Source: Streptomyces lucensis JCM 4490
GTDB taxonomy: Bacteria > Actinomycetota > Actinomycetes > Streptomycetales > Streptomycetaceae
Length of the DNA: 64,000 bases
Reading direction: 5' to 3'
NCBI RefSeq assembly: GCF_014650035.1
Contig: NZ_BMUE01000004.1
Location: 62,001-126,000, forward strand
The notes beneath the pieces were generated by a model, which saw nothing but the letters and a program-made list of their open reading frames with translations, ran no database searches and was not told where the DNA came from. Below, piece after piece: positions 1 to 8,800 of the stretch (position 1 is the first letter of the stretch; every line of letters starts with the position of its first letter). Made by a program: the position numbers and the translations under genes.

Positions 1-52
1 CGCCCTGCGGCAGGGAGGACGCCGGTACGGGCTTGTCGTGCAGGTCCGTCAT
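1..52 (-). CDS. 5' end of an unidentified gene cut by the left edge
   Basis: Seventeen codons starting MTDLHDKPVPASSLPQG run off the left edge. The ATG at 52 is preceded by AAAGGA at a normal distance, which makes this a convincing gene start. Too little is visible to name a family. It is on the same strand as the serine hydrolase upstream but more than 400 bases away from it. Confidence 0.6.
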   Translation of the reverse strand, partial: MTDLHDKPVPASSLPQG

Positions 53-467
53 GGGTGAAGTCCTTTGGAGAGCGGGACGATGCGGCGCGGGCCGCACGTG
101 CGGGCACGGGTGGCCGCGGCCCACCGCGCGGGCTGGAGCGAGAGACGTACCGGGTGAGCGCGACGCGACGGCGCGTGCCGGGTGCTCGGACGGGCGGGCG
201 GGCGGATCCGGGGGCGGGCCGGCGAGGCGTACGGGGGCCGGCGGCCGGCCGGGGGCCGGTCGCGGACCGGCGCCGTGGCCGGAACTCGCCCGGCGGACCG
301 GAGTGGACAGGCGGGAACCGGCCGCGGACCCGCCCGCGAGCCACCGCCGGCGCGCCGGCCGCGACGCGCCGGAGCCGGAACGGTTCCGGCACGCCGGCCG
401 GACGGCCGGCGACCGGTACCGCCCCGGCCGGCCTCTGCCGGACCGGACCGGGCGGCGCGGTGCCGGT
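53..467. other. 415-base gene-free stretch
   Basis: Very GC-rich DNA full of GGCCGG runs with no reading frame I trust. A palindrome at 374-390 (GCCGGAAC, one base, GTTCCGGC) lies downstream of the serine hydrolase stop and could act as its terminator. The ribosome binding site of the cut-off gene is at the left end. Confidence 0.5.
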
Positions 468-1820
468 TCAGCCGTCGGCGGTACGGCGTGCCGTGCGCCC
501 GGAGATCTGCACCCGTTCGACGACGCCGGTGACGGGGTCGCGGTGGAAGCGTCCGCCGGGTTCGCGGCGTCCGGTGGCCGGATCGAGCAGGTCGCAGGAC
601 AGGTCGGCGTAGCAGACCAGCGGGATGGGCGGGTCGCCGTCCACGGACAGGGCCGGCGAGCCGTCCGGCCCCGGCGCGACGCGGTACGTCGTGCCGCCGT
701 TGCGGTAGGTGCCGGCGCACTCGGGGAGTTCGACGGGGCGCCCGCGGTCGGCGGCGCGGGCGCCCGCGGGTATCCGTTTCCCGGTCAGCGCGGAGAGCTC
801 CGCGGCGAGGTCGTGCCAGAGGGCGGTCGCGCCCCCGGCGTTGCCGGTGAAGGCGACCACGACGCCGCTCTCCGGGTCGGCCCGCAGGTGGCAGGACGTG
901 CCCTGGGCGTTTCCGTCATGGCCGCACCACACACGTCCGTCCCGCTGGTACAGGGCGAGTCCGGGGCCCCAGCCGTCGGCCAGCGTGCCGGGGCCGGCGG
1001 CGGGCTCGGCGCGGCGCATCTCCTTGGCGACGGCAGGCGGCAGCAGGTCCGAGGAGCCGATCAGCGCCTGCCCGAAGGCGGCCAGGTCGAGGGCGCTGCC
1101 GAGGAGTGCGCCGGCCGGCGCCTCCAGGGGCGCGAGGTTCTGCCGGGCCGCACGGGCCCGTCCGGTCGCGGTGTTGACCGCGTGCCCGGCGGCGACGGGA
1201 CGCGCCGAGGTGGCGTGGCCGATGAACGCGGGTGCCGTGCCGAGGGGTTCGAGGAGCAGCGCGCGGACCGCGTCGTGCCAGGCCATGCCGGTGACCGTCT
1301 CCACCAGGCGTCCGGCGGCGACGTACCCGGCGTTGGAGTAGGAGAAGCCGGTCCCCGGCGCGAACAGCGCGTCCCGGGCGGTGCAGACGGCCGCGAGGTA
1401 ACGGGTGGCGGTGGTCGCGGCGGCGGTGTCCGAGTCGGGCCCGGTGGGCAGTCCGCCGGTGTGGCTGAGGAGGTGACGGATCGTCACCTCGGGTATGGAG
1501 CGCAGCTCGGGGAGGTGGCGGGCCGCGGGCTCGTCCAGGTCCAGGTCCCCGTCGTCGGCGAGGAGCAGGACGAGCGCGGCGGTGTAGGGCTTGGTGAGCG
1601 ACCCCAGGGGGACCGCCGTGTTCTCGGTCATGGGGCTGCCGGTGGTGACGTCGGCCGTGCCGGTGTGCAGGGTGATGACGTCGGTGCCGGTGTCCAGGGC
1701 CAGTTGGGCGCCGGGTACCCGGTGGGTCCGGGCGAGCGCGTCGAGTCGGCCCTGCAGTTCCCGGCGTAACGGGGACGGTGTCCTGGGTGCGGCTGGAGCG
1801 GCGGGGATGGTGTACGGCAT
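468..1820 (-). CDS. beta-lactamase-related serine hydrolase (class C / S12 family)
   Basis: A 450-residue protein of the beta-lactamase/D-alanyl-D-alanine carboxypeptidase fold. The active-site triad is visible: SLTK (SxxK) in the first third, YSNAGY (YxN) in the middle, and HDGNAQG standing for the HxG motif. About 100 residues after the core resemble the small beta-barrel that often follows in S12 esterases and peptidases. There is no signal peptide, so it is probably cytoplasmic, acting as an esterase, transesterase or peptidase rather than a secreted beta-lactamase. The ATG at 1820 was chosen because GGGAG lies just upstream; an upstream in-frame extension is low-quality sequence. It lies 103 bases behind a P450 gene on the same strand, so co-transcription is plausible. 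The substrate is unknown. Confidence 0.85.
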   Translation of the reverse strand: MPYTIPAAPAAPRTPSPLRRELQGRLDALARTHRVPGAQLALDTGTDVITLHTGTADVTTGSPMTENTAVPLGSLTKPYTAALVLLLADDGDLDLDEPAARHLPELRSIPEVTIRHLLSHTGGLPTGPDSDTAAATTATRYLAAVCTARDALFAPGTGFSYSNAGYVAAGRLVETVTGMAWHDAVRALLLEPLGTAPAFIGHATSARPVAAGHAVNTATGRARAARQNLAPLEAPAGALLGSALDLAAFGQALIGSSDLLPPAVAKEMRRAEPAAGPGTLADGWGPGLALYQRDGRVWCGHDGNAQGTSCHLRADPESGVVVAFTGNAGGATALWHDLAAELSALTGKRIPAGARAADRGRPVELPECAGTYRNGGTTYRVAPGPDGSPALSVDGDPPIPLVCYADLSCDLLDPATGRREPGGRFHRDPVTGVVERVQISGRTARRTADG

Positions 1821-1923
1821 GGGAAGGGGACTCCCGGTGGTATGGGTCTCGTGTGCGGGATGCCGGTACGGCCCGTGGACGAGCGGCGTGCGGGCCGGCC
1901 GGAGGCGCGAGTGCGCGCGCGGG

Positions 1924-3135
1924 TTACGGTCTGCCGGCCTCGACGGGCAGGTGCCGTACGCCGACGATGACGGCCGGGTTCTGGTAGGTGACGTCCTCGT
2001 AGGACGGGATCGCCAGCATGCGGAATCGTTCATGCAGCATGCGCAGGGCGATCCGTGCCTCCAGCCGTGCCAGGGGCGCGCCGAAACAGAAGTGGATGCC
2101 GTGCCCGAAGGTCAGGTGCGGGTTCGGGTTCCGTGCCGTGTCGAAGACGTCGGGCTCGTCGAAGCGGGCGGGGTCCCGGTTGGCGGCGCCCAGATGGGCC
2201 ATGAGCAGGGTGCCGGCGGGGATCTCGTGGCCGCCCAGGACCACGGGCCGGGTGACGCGGCGGCCCAGTTCGGGGAAGGGCGGCAGCCAGCGCAGCACCT
2301 CCTCGACGGCGGCCGGGATGCGGGCCGGGTCGGCGCGCAGCGCCTCGTCCGTGCCCGGGTGCCGGTCGAAGGTGACGACGGCGTTGCCCAGCAGCGCGGT
2401 CGTGGTGATGTGGCCCGCGACGAGCAGCAGGGCCACGAATCCGACCATCTCCTGGTCGGCGAGCCGGGCGCCGTCCACTTCGGCGGCGATGAGCCTGCTG
2501 GTGAGGTCGTCCCCCGGGCGGGCGCGGCGGGCGCGGATGTGCTCCAGCATGTAGCCGTTCATCTCGCGCACCGTGGGGGCGATGGCCTCCAGCGCCCGTT
2601 CCAGGTCGGCCATGTCGGGCGCCTCGCCGAGCTGGTCGCCGCCGAACAGGACGCTCGCCCACTCCTGGAAGAGGCGGTGCTCCTCGGCCGGGATGCCGAG
2701 CAGTTCGGCGATCACGATGATCGGCAGCGGGTACGCCAGTGCGTCGACCAGGTCGAACCGGTCGCGGCCGGCGACGTCGTCCAGCAGCCGGGCGCAGACG
2801 GCCTCGATGCGGGGTTCGAGTCCCTGCACGACCCGCGGGGTGAACGCCTGGCTGACCAGGGTACGGAGCTTGCGGTGCTCCGGCGGGTCCATGCCGACGA
2901 AGTTGCCCTGGGTGAAGGTCTCGAAGTCGGGCTGGGTGGGGGCGAGGGCGGAGAGGTCGGAGGAGTACGTCGCCGGGTCGGCGAGCACGGTGGCGACGGT
3001 CGCGTGGTCCAGCACCTGCCAGACGCCCTGCGTGTCGTCGTACCGCACGGGGCCGGCCCCGCGCAATTCACGCCAGCGGTCGGGTAATTCCTCCAGGAGG
3101 AGGGGCTCACCTGTCCGTTGCTTGCTGATCACCAT
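1924..3135 (-). CDS. cytochrome P450
   Basis: A 403-residue soluble bacterial P450. The haem-binding loop FGHGIHFCFGAPLAR contains the cysteine ligand, and EVLR supplies the ExxR motif of helix K. In helix I the usual AGx(D/E)TT reads AGHITT, so the acidic residue before the conserved threonine is isoleucine; the other P450 in this window keeps AGHETT. It needs an external ferredoxin, but none is adjacent. The start at 3135 (ATG) is only two bases from AAGGAG; the next codon, GTG at 3132, has better spacing and may be the true start. The likely partner gene is the serine hydrolase downstream. The substrate cannot be inferred. Confidence 0.92.
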   Translation of the reverse strand: MVISKQRTGEPLLLEELPDRWRELRGAGPVRYDDTQGVWQVLDHATVATVLADPATYSSDLSALAPTQPDFETFTQGNFVGMDPPEHRKLRTLVSQAFTPRVVQGLEPRIEAVCARLLDDVAGRDRFDLVDALAYPLPIIVIAELLGIPAEEHRLFQEWASVLFGGDQLGEAPDMADLERALEAIAPTVREMNGYMLEHIRARRARPGDDLTSRLIAAEVDGARLADQEMVGFVALLLVAGHITTTALLGNAVVTFDRHPGTDEALRADPARIPAAVEEVLRWLPPFPELGRRVTRPVVLGGHEIPAGTLLMAHLGAANRDPARFDEPDVFDTARNPNPHLTFGHGIHFCFGAPLARLEARIALRMLHERFRMLAIPSYEDVTYQNPAVIVGVRHLPVEAGRP

Positions 3136-4333
3136 GTCTCCTTGCTAGCGCGTGCGGGCACGGAGGAGTGACGCACACAGGGGGATGACGGGTGCCGTGG
3201 ACGGCTCCGGGCACGGCCGCGCGGCCGCTGCCGGGGGCCGGGGCGAGAGGACGGACCCGCGTGGCACTGCGCGGGCGGCCGGAAGGCCGGACGGGGTCGG
3301 TCCGGCGCGGGAGCGCCCGGGACGGACGGTGCCGGGACGACCGGAGAATCTGCCGCCGGGATTGGCCGGAAGGCCGTCAGCACGTGCGGTGCAGGACCCG
3401 GCGGCCGCGCGTCCGGCCTTGATCCCGCGGCGGACACCGGCGCTCGCGGCGGTCCGTCATAATCCACCCCCTTGGCGATACCTCCCGCGCGGCTGACGCG
3501 CGGGACCCTCCCGGCTCGTGTACGGACAACGGGGCCCGCGGCCCCGACCGCTCGCAACGCGGTGCGAGAATACGCAGTCGCAGGGCATGCCACCCCACGA
3601 TTGGCATGATGCGCACTCCGCGACACCTTCGTTTCGATGGAACGCGGCCACAGTCTTCACGGCGAGTCACACGCAAGCAACCCCCAGAAGTTGAACGCAG
3701 CGTGTTCTGATGATGATTTTGCGTCACCGTTCAGCCATGCCGGCCGGGTCCTGAGCGCACGCGGGACCTCGGCCGGATCGCCGCGCTCGCGGGTGCCCCC
3801 GGGCCCCGGAGGCAAACCCGCCGAGCCGGAAAAAGATGGCCGCTGGGCACCGCTCATGGCGTCGTCGGGCCCTCGCGCCGCACCCGGACACGCCGGAGCC
3901 GTGCCCGGCGGGAAATGGCCGAACCCGCTCCTGATCTGGGGTGACGATTCGGCCAGCGGACACCGCGGGGACCCCCGAGCGGCGGGACGGACGCCCGCGG
4001 CACGCGTCTGCCGGCCCCGCCGCCCCCGCGTCCCGGCCGACACGCCGCCGGCCCGTGCGGCGCGTGTCCGCTCGGGGGCCCAGGGGGCGCCGTTTTCCCC
4101 GCGACCGCATGGATTCGGCCATCACGGCGCGGCGGGGGCGCACGGGAAGCGCCCGTGTCACGCTCCGCGCATCGGATGGCTGGGCATGGGTGCGGGCTTA
4201 CGGGGTATCCGCACGGGTTCGCCGGTCGGACCGCCGGGCCGGGCCACGGGTGCGCTCGCCGTGCGCGGGGCGCTGTCGCGAGGGAGTCTGGACCCCGGGA
4301 TGCGACGCGCGGCCGTAGGAGGAGGTGGTCGGC
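3136..4333. other. 1.2 kb gene-free stretch between a P450 and a phosphatase gene
   Basis: No frame here shows a recognisable domain or a convincing start. The stretch around 3550-3730 has clearly lower GC than its surroundings. Two perfect inverted repeats are visible: TCCCGCGC/GCGCGGGA at 3483-3505 and CTCGCA/TGCGAG at 3551-3568. It must hold the promoters of the two divergent flanking genes, but I could not fix them. Confidence 0.5.
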
Positions 4334-6475
4334 GTGTCCGACGGGCCGGCGCCGGGACGGACGCCGCCGGCCGGCGCCGCGTCGGCCGGCCGGCCGGTGC
4401 TGTCGCTCGCCCTGGCCGCGGTGCTGGAGCGGGTGCACGCGCACTCTGGCGCCGTCTACCTGCTCAGACCCGATGAGCCCGTCCTGGAGATGGCGGTCAT
4501 GGCGGGCATGCCCCGGGCCTTCGCGGCGCCGTGGGAGCGGGTAGGGCTGAGCGCACCGATCCCGGTCGCGGACGCTGTGCGCCTGCGGCGGCTGGTGTGG
4601 GTCGGCGGGGAGGAGGAGATGGCCCGCCTCTACCCGCGGATCTCGGTGGTGCTGCCGTATCCGTTCGCACTGGCCGCGCTGCCCGTGGCGACGGAGCGCG
4701 CGGTGTACGGCGCGGTGTTCGTGACCTGGCCCGGTGCGCACGCGCCGGAGCTGTCCGCCGCCGAGCGCGAGCAGCTGACGGCGGCCTGCGACCGGCTGGC
4801 GATGCGGCTGGAGCGGGCCGCCGAGCAGAACGTGCGGATCGGCCCCGAGGCCGACGTGCTCGCGGCCCCCGTGCCGGACGTGGCGGGCACGCTGGGCACG
4901 GTCGAGGCGGCGCGGATGGTCTCCCGGCTGCCGTACGGGCTGGTGTCGCTCGACCTGCACGGGCGGATCGCCTTCGCCAACCCGGCGGCGGCCGAGCTGC
5001 TCGGCAGACCGGCCGGTGAACTGCTCGGCACCCTGCCCTGGGTGTCGGTGCCCTGGCTGAACGACCCGATGTACGAGGACCGTTACCGGGCGGCGTTGAT
5101 CAGCCAGCAGGTGATGTCGTTCGTGGCGCTGCGCCCGCCGGGCGAGTGGCTGTCGTTCCGGCTGTACCCGAGCACGACCGGACTGAGCGTGCGCGTCAGC
5201 CGGGCCCGGGCGGTGACGGACATGGCGCGCGAGACGCCGCGGGCGGATGCGCAGCCGTCCCGGCTGGTGACGATCTCACAGGTGCTGAGCCTGGCCGGCG
5301 CCCTGACCGAGGCCGTCGGGGTGCAGGACGTGGTGCAGCTGGTCTGGGACGAGGTGGCCCCGGCGGTCGGCAGCCAGGCGATGGCGATCCTCGGCTCGCA
5401 GGGCGGGCGGCTGCACGTGCTGGGGCAGCGCGGGTACGCGGACGTCCACTTCCTGGAGCGGTTCGACGGGATGCCGCTGTCCGACCGCACCCCGGGCACT
5501 CAGGCCCTGAACAGCGGGGTGCCGGCGTTCTTCGACTCGCGGGAGCAGCTGGAGCGGCTGTATCCGCGCCGGCGCGGGAGCCCGGACGGCTTCGCGGCGT
5601 GGGCGTACCTGCCGCTGATCGCGTCCGGGCGGCCGGTGGGCACGTGCGTGCTGGCCTACGCCGAACCGCACCTCTTCCCCGCCGACGAGCGGGCGGTCCT
5701 CACCTCCCTCGGCGGACTGATCGCGCAGGCCCTGGAGCGGGCCCTGCTCTACGACGCCAAGCACCGGCTGGCGCACGGCCTGCAGCAGGCGCTGCTGCCG
5801 CACACACTGGCCCCGCCGCCCGGCATCGAGGCCGCCGCGCGCTATCTGCCGGCCACCCACGGCATGGAGATCGGCGGCGATTTCTACGACCTGGTGCCCT
5901 CCCGGCCGCTGGCGGCGGCCGTGATCGGGGACGTCCAGGGACACAACGTGACGGCGGCCGGCCTGATGGGGCAGATCCGCACCGGGGTCCGCGCGTACAC
6001 CACCGTCGGGCAGGAGCCGCACGAGGTGATGAGCAGCACCAACCGGCTGCTGATCGACCTCGGTGCGGACCTGTTCGCCAGCTGTCTGTACCTGCGGCTG
6101 GATCCGGCGCGAGGGCGGGCCGTCATGGCGCGCGCCGGCCACCCGCCGCCGCTGCTGAGACGGCCGGACGGACGGGTGCGCGTGCTGGACCTGGCCGGGG
6201 GGCCGCTGCTCGGGATCGACGCGGCGGCGGTTTACCCGACGACCGAGGTGTCCCTCGCGCCCGGTTCGGTGCTCGTCCTGTACACCGACGGTCTGGTGGA
6301 GTCGCCCGGCGTCGACATCGAGGACGCCCTGGTCGAACTCGGCGGACTGCTGTCGGAGCGGGGCGACCAGCCGCTGGAGAGTCTCGCGGACGAGGTCCTG
6401 CGGCAGAGCGCGGCGGCCCGGGAGCGGCTGGACGACGTGGCGCTGCTGCTGCTGCGGGCCGGGCCGGGGGGCTGA
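4334..6475 (+). CDS. GAF/PAS/GAF-domain SpoIIE-type PP2C serine phosphatase
   Basis: About 713 residues: a GAF-like domain (about 25-160), a PAS domain (about 195-285), a second GAF (about 315-475) and a C-terminal SpoIIE/PP2C phosphatase (about 490-710) with the metal-binding GGDFYD motif and a late aspartate in DDVALLLL. Such proteins dephosphorylate STAS-domain anti-anti-sigma factors in response to a signal sensed by the N-terminal domains. There is no membrane segment, so it is cytoplasmic. GTG at 4334 is chosen because AGGAGGAGG (4317-4325) is correctly placed for it; the in-frame GTG at 4325 overlaps that site. No cognate STAS gene is adjacent; one lies at 53.2 kb. The gene ends in a hairpin shared with a convergent protease gene. 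Confidence 0.9.
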   Translation: MSDGPAPGRTPPAGAASAGRPVLSLALAAVLERVHAHSGAVYLLRPDEPVLEMAVMAGMPRAFAAPWERVGLSAPIPVADAVRLRRLVWVGGEEEMARLYPRISVVLPYPFALAALPVATERAVYGAVFVTWPGAHAPELSAAEREQLTAACDRLAMRLERAAEQNVRIGPEADVLAAPVPDVAGTLGTVEAARMVSRLPYGLVSLDLHGRIAFANPAAAELLGRPAGELLGTLPWVSVPWLNDPMYEDRYRAALISQQVMSFVALRPPGEWLSFRLYPSTTGLSVRVSRARAVTDMARETPRADAQPSRLVTISQVLSLAGALTEAVGVQDVVQLVWDEVAPAVGSQAMAILGSQGGRLHVLGQRGYADVHFLERFDGMPLSDRTPGTQALNSGVPAFFDSREQLERLYPRRRGSPDGFAAWAYLPLIASGRPVGTCVLAYAEPHLFPADERAVLTSLGGLIAQALERALLYDAKHRLAHGLQQALLPHTLAPPPGIEAAARYLPATHGMEIGGDFYDLVPSRPLAAAVIGDVQGHNVTAAGLMGQIRTGVRAYTTVGQEPHEVMSSTNRLLIDLGADLFASCLYLRLDPARGRAVMARAGHPPPLLRRPDGRVRVLDLAGGPLLGIDAAAVYPTTEVSLAPGSVLVLYTDGLVESPGVDIEDALVELGGLLSERGDQPLESLADEVLRQSAAARERLDDVALLLLRAGPGG

Positions 6476-6485
6476 CACCCGGCGA

Positions 6486-6512
6486 GCCCGCCCCGACGGG
6501 TGCGGGGCGGGC
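6486..6512 (+). terminator. hairpin after the phosphatase gene
   Basis: GCCCGCCCC and GGGGCGGGC form a perfect 9-base stem around a 9-base loop, starting 11 bases after the phosphatase stop codon. There is no T tract, as is common in Streptomyces. Confidence 0.7.
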
Positions 6513-6630
6513 GTCGTGCCGTGGCCCGCGACGGCCCCAACCGCCGCGGTCCGGTTCCCTGCCCCGCGGTCCCCGGCCCGGGGGCCGCGGTCGGCGTGGT
6601 CCGCCCCTCCCGCCGGAGGGCCTGGGTGGA

Positions 6631-6667
6631 CCCTGCCGGCCCGGGAACCGCGGTGGGACCGGCAGGG
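6631..6667 (-). terminator. hairpin after the S1 protease gene
   Basis: CCCTGCCGG at 6631-6639 pairs with CCGGCAGGG at 6659-6667, about 27 bases beyond the protease stop codon on the minus strand. Confidence 0.6.
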
Positions 6668-6693
6668 CGTTCGTTCGTGCAGGCGTGTCCGGC

Positions 6694-8202
6694 TCAGTTC
6701 GAGCCGGTGAGGGACGAGCCGTCGTCCGCCGAGCCGCTGCCGGACTGGTGACCGGCGCCGGACTGGTCGCCCGCACCCGACTGGTCACCCGCGCCGGACT
6801 GGTCGCCCGCACCTGCCTGGTCACCCTCACCCGCACCGGACTGGTCACCCGCACCTGCCTGGTCGCCTGCACCCGACTGGTCACCGGCGCCGGACTGGTC
6901 GCCCGCACCGGCACCCGACTGGTCACCGGCACCGGACTGGTCACCAGCACCCGACTGGTCACCAGCACCCGACTGGTCACCAGCACCTGCCTGGTCGCCC
7001 GCACCCGACTGGTCACCCGCACCTGCCTGGTCGCCCCCGCCTGCCTGGTCACCGGCGCCGAGGGTCGCGCCGGTGGCCTGGAGGGCGGCCGTCACGGGCT
7101 GGAAGAAGGTCTCGCCACCGTTGGTGCAGTCGCCGCTGCCGCCGGAGGTCAGGCCGACGGCGCCGCCTTCCTGGGTGAACAGGGAACCGCCGCTGTCGCC
7201 CGGCTCGGCGCAGACGTTGGTCTGGATGAGGCCGTTGACGGTGTCGACGCCGTTCGGGTCCGTCTCGCTCTGGAAGTTGACGGTGGCGTCGAGGCCGGTG
7301 ACCTGGCCGTTGTGCAGACCGGTGGTGGACCCCATCCGGAACACCGTCTCGCCGACCGTGGCGTCGGCGGCCTGCTTGATCTGCACGGTCTGGCCGTTGC
7401 CCGTGTTGACCTCGCTGGGCGCCTGCGTGGCGGTGTCGTCGTACTTGACGAGCGAGAAGTCGCTGCCGGGGAAGGTGGCCTGGTCGACGGTGGCGATGGG
7501 CTGCCCGTTCTGGGAGTCGGACCACTCCTTGGCCGCGACCCCGCAGTGACCGGCCGTCAGGAAGGCGGGACTGCCGTCGGACGCGGTCACGTTGAAGCCG
7601 AGGGAGCAGCGGACGTTGCCGCCCTGCACCTGGGAGAAGATGGCGTCGCCGCCCGAGACGAAGGGCTTGAAGGTGCCGGCGGACTTCTTCAGCGTCGCCA
7701 TGCCGGAGCCGAGGCCCCGTACGGTCGACTGCAGTCTGTTCCACTTGGCGCCGGTGACGGTGGAGTCGGCGGTGACCAGGACCTTGTTGGTGCGCGGGTC
7801 GACGGCCCAGGAGGTGCCCGGGATCGTCGCCCTGGTCTTCAGCGTCTTCGCGGCCGCCCGGAGTTCGGCGGTGCTGTTGTTCACGTCGCGGACGACCGCG
7901 CCCGCCTTCTTCGCCTGGACGATCACGTTCTTGTCGCCGTTGACCACGTTGACGACGAGCTGCTGCTTGCCGCTGTCGTAGTACGAACCGGCGAAGGCGT
8001 CGCCGAGGATCTTCTGCACCTGGGCGGCGAGGTCCGAGGCGTCGCCGGCCTTCAGGGTCTTGACGGAACCGCCGGCGCCCGACGCCTCGTCCTTGTCCTG
8101 GGAGGCGTTGGCGTTGGGCAGCAGGAGGGCCGCCGCTCCCAGCGCCGCGACGCCGCCCACCGCTATCGCGGCCTTGCGCTTGGGCATTCGCTTGTGACTC
8201 AA
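6694..8202 (-). CDS. secreted S1E (streptogrisin/alpha-lytic-type) protease with hexapeptide-repeat tail
   Basis: A pre-pro-protease of 502 residues. The order is a signal peptide ending near NANAS, an alpha-lytic-protease-type prodomain, and a trypsin-fold catalytic domain with TAGHC (His), SDFSLVKY (Asp) and GDSGGSLF (Ser). The C-terminal tail of about 120 residues consists of 17 copies of GAGDQ(S/A) and ends in a short SADD/SLTGSN segment. The chosen start is TTG at 8202, seven bases after AGGAGG. It gives MSHKRMPKRK, typical of this family; ATG at 8187 is too far from the ribosome binding site. The prodomain presumably acts as a folding chaperone and is cleaved off. The tail occupies the place where related enzymes carry a carbohydrate-binding domain and may be a linker or wall-associating segment. 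Confidence 0.93.
   Translation of the reverse strand: MSHKRMPKRKAAIAVGGVAALGAAALLLPNANASQDKDEASGAGGSVKTLKAGDASDLAAQVQKILGDAFAGSYYDSGKQQLVVNVVNGDKNVIVQAKKAGAVVRDVNNSTAELRAAAKTLKTRATIPGTSWAVDPRTNKVLVTADSTVTGAKWNRLQSTVRGLGSGMATLKKSAGTFKPFVSGGDAIFSQVQGGNVRCSLGFNVTASDGSPAFLTAGHCGVAAKEWSDSQNGQPIATVDQATFPGSDFSLVKYDDTATQAPSEVNTGNGQTVQIKQAADATVGETVFRMGSTTGLHNGQVTGLDATVNFQSETDPNGVDTVNGLIQTNVCAEPGDSGGSLFTQEGGAVGLTSGGSGDCTNGGETFFQPVTAALQATGATLGAGDQAGGGDQAGAGDQSGAGDQAGAGDQSGAGDQSGAGDQSGAGDQSGAGAGDQSGAGDQSGAGDQAGAGDQSGAGEGDQAGAGDQSGAGDQSGAGDQSGAGHQSGSGSADDGSSLTGSN
6742..7059 (-). repeat. 18-bp tandem repeat array encoding the protease tail
   Basis: Seventeen in-frame units, 318 bases in all. Fifteen units are 18 bases long and two carry six extra bases, which accounts exactly for the total length. 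Each unit encodes GAGDQ followed by Ser or Ala. Units differ mainly at third positions (for example GTCACC against GTCGCC), so the array has been maintained under coding constraint. Confidence 0.9.
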
Positions 8203-8386
8203 CTTCTGACCTCCTGGGGGGACGGGGGTCTGCCCCTGCCGGGCAGTTCGTATCGCGGCGCCTGGATGGCCGTACGTACGCACCGGCCGCGTGGTGTGTT
8301 CAATCGCCTCGGCCAACGGCCCTGCTTCGGGGGTGAATCGGCCACGCTCCGCGTGCGGCGGCGGGCCGCCGGGAACACTCCCCCAC

Positions 8387-8800
8387 ATGACGATGACCAC
8401 CGCCGAGGCCGACAAGATCCTCTCCGCCAACTTCGCGCCCTGGGTGCTCGATCTGGGGCTCACCGTCGAGGCCGTGGGCGAGGACCGTGCCGTGCTGCGG
8501 CTGCCCTGGTCGGACCGGCTGGCCCGGGAGGGCGGGGGGCTGTCGGGACAGGCGCTGATGGCGGCCGCCGACACGGCCACCGTGATCGCCGTGTCGGCCG
8601 CGCGGGGCGGATTCGTGCCCATGACGACGATTCAGCAGTCGACGTCGTTCCAGCGGGCGGTGACGGGCGCGGATGTCCTGATCGAAGCGGTCCTCACCAA
8701 GCTCGGCCGCCGGACGGCGTTCGCGGACGTCTCGTTGCGCGACGCGGGCTCGGGCGCGCTCGCGGCCCGGGCCAGCACCGTCTACGCGATCCTCGGCTGA
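8387..8800 (+). CDS. PaaI-family hotdog-fold thioesterase
   Basis: A 137-residue single-domain hotdog protein. The segment from GGLSGQALMAAADTA through TTIQQSTSFQRAV to AFADVSLRDAGSG matches the PaaI/YdiI thioesterase pattern, in which HGG is often the N-terminal motif; here it reads GGGLSG. It would hydrolyse acyl- or aryl-CoA thioesters in the cytoplasm. The start ATG at 8387 has only a weak GGGAA upstream, and another in-frame ATG lies at 8393. The gene is divergent from the protease across a 184-base region that must hold both promoters. Confidence 0.85.
   Translation: MTMTTAEADKILSANFAPWVLDLGLTVEAVGEDRAVLRLPWSDRLAREGGGLSGQALMAAADTATVIAVSAARGGFVPMTTIQQSTSFQRAVTGADVLIEAVLTKLGRRTAFADVSLRDAGSGALAARASTVYAILG

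Noticed and set aside
3637..4476. Plus-strand open frame in the 1.2 kb gap after the P450
   Set aside because: It overlaps the phosphatase start in another frame, has no ribosome binding site and is Arg/Gly/Pro-rich without motifs.
6742..7059. Possible CRISPR-like or minisatellite array
   Set aside because: There are no spacers. The 18-base units are contiguous and in frame in the protease gene.
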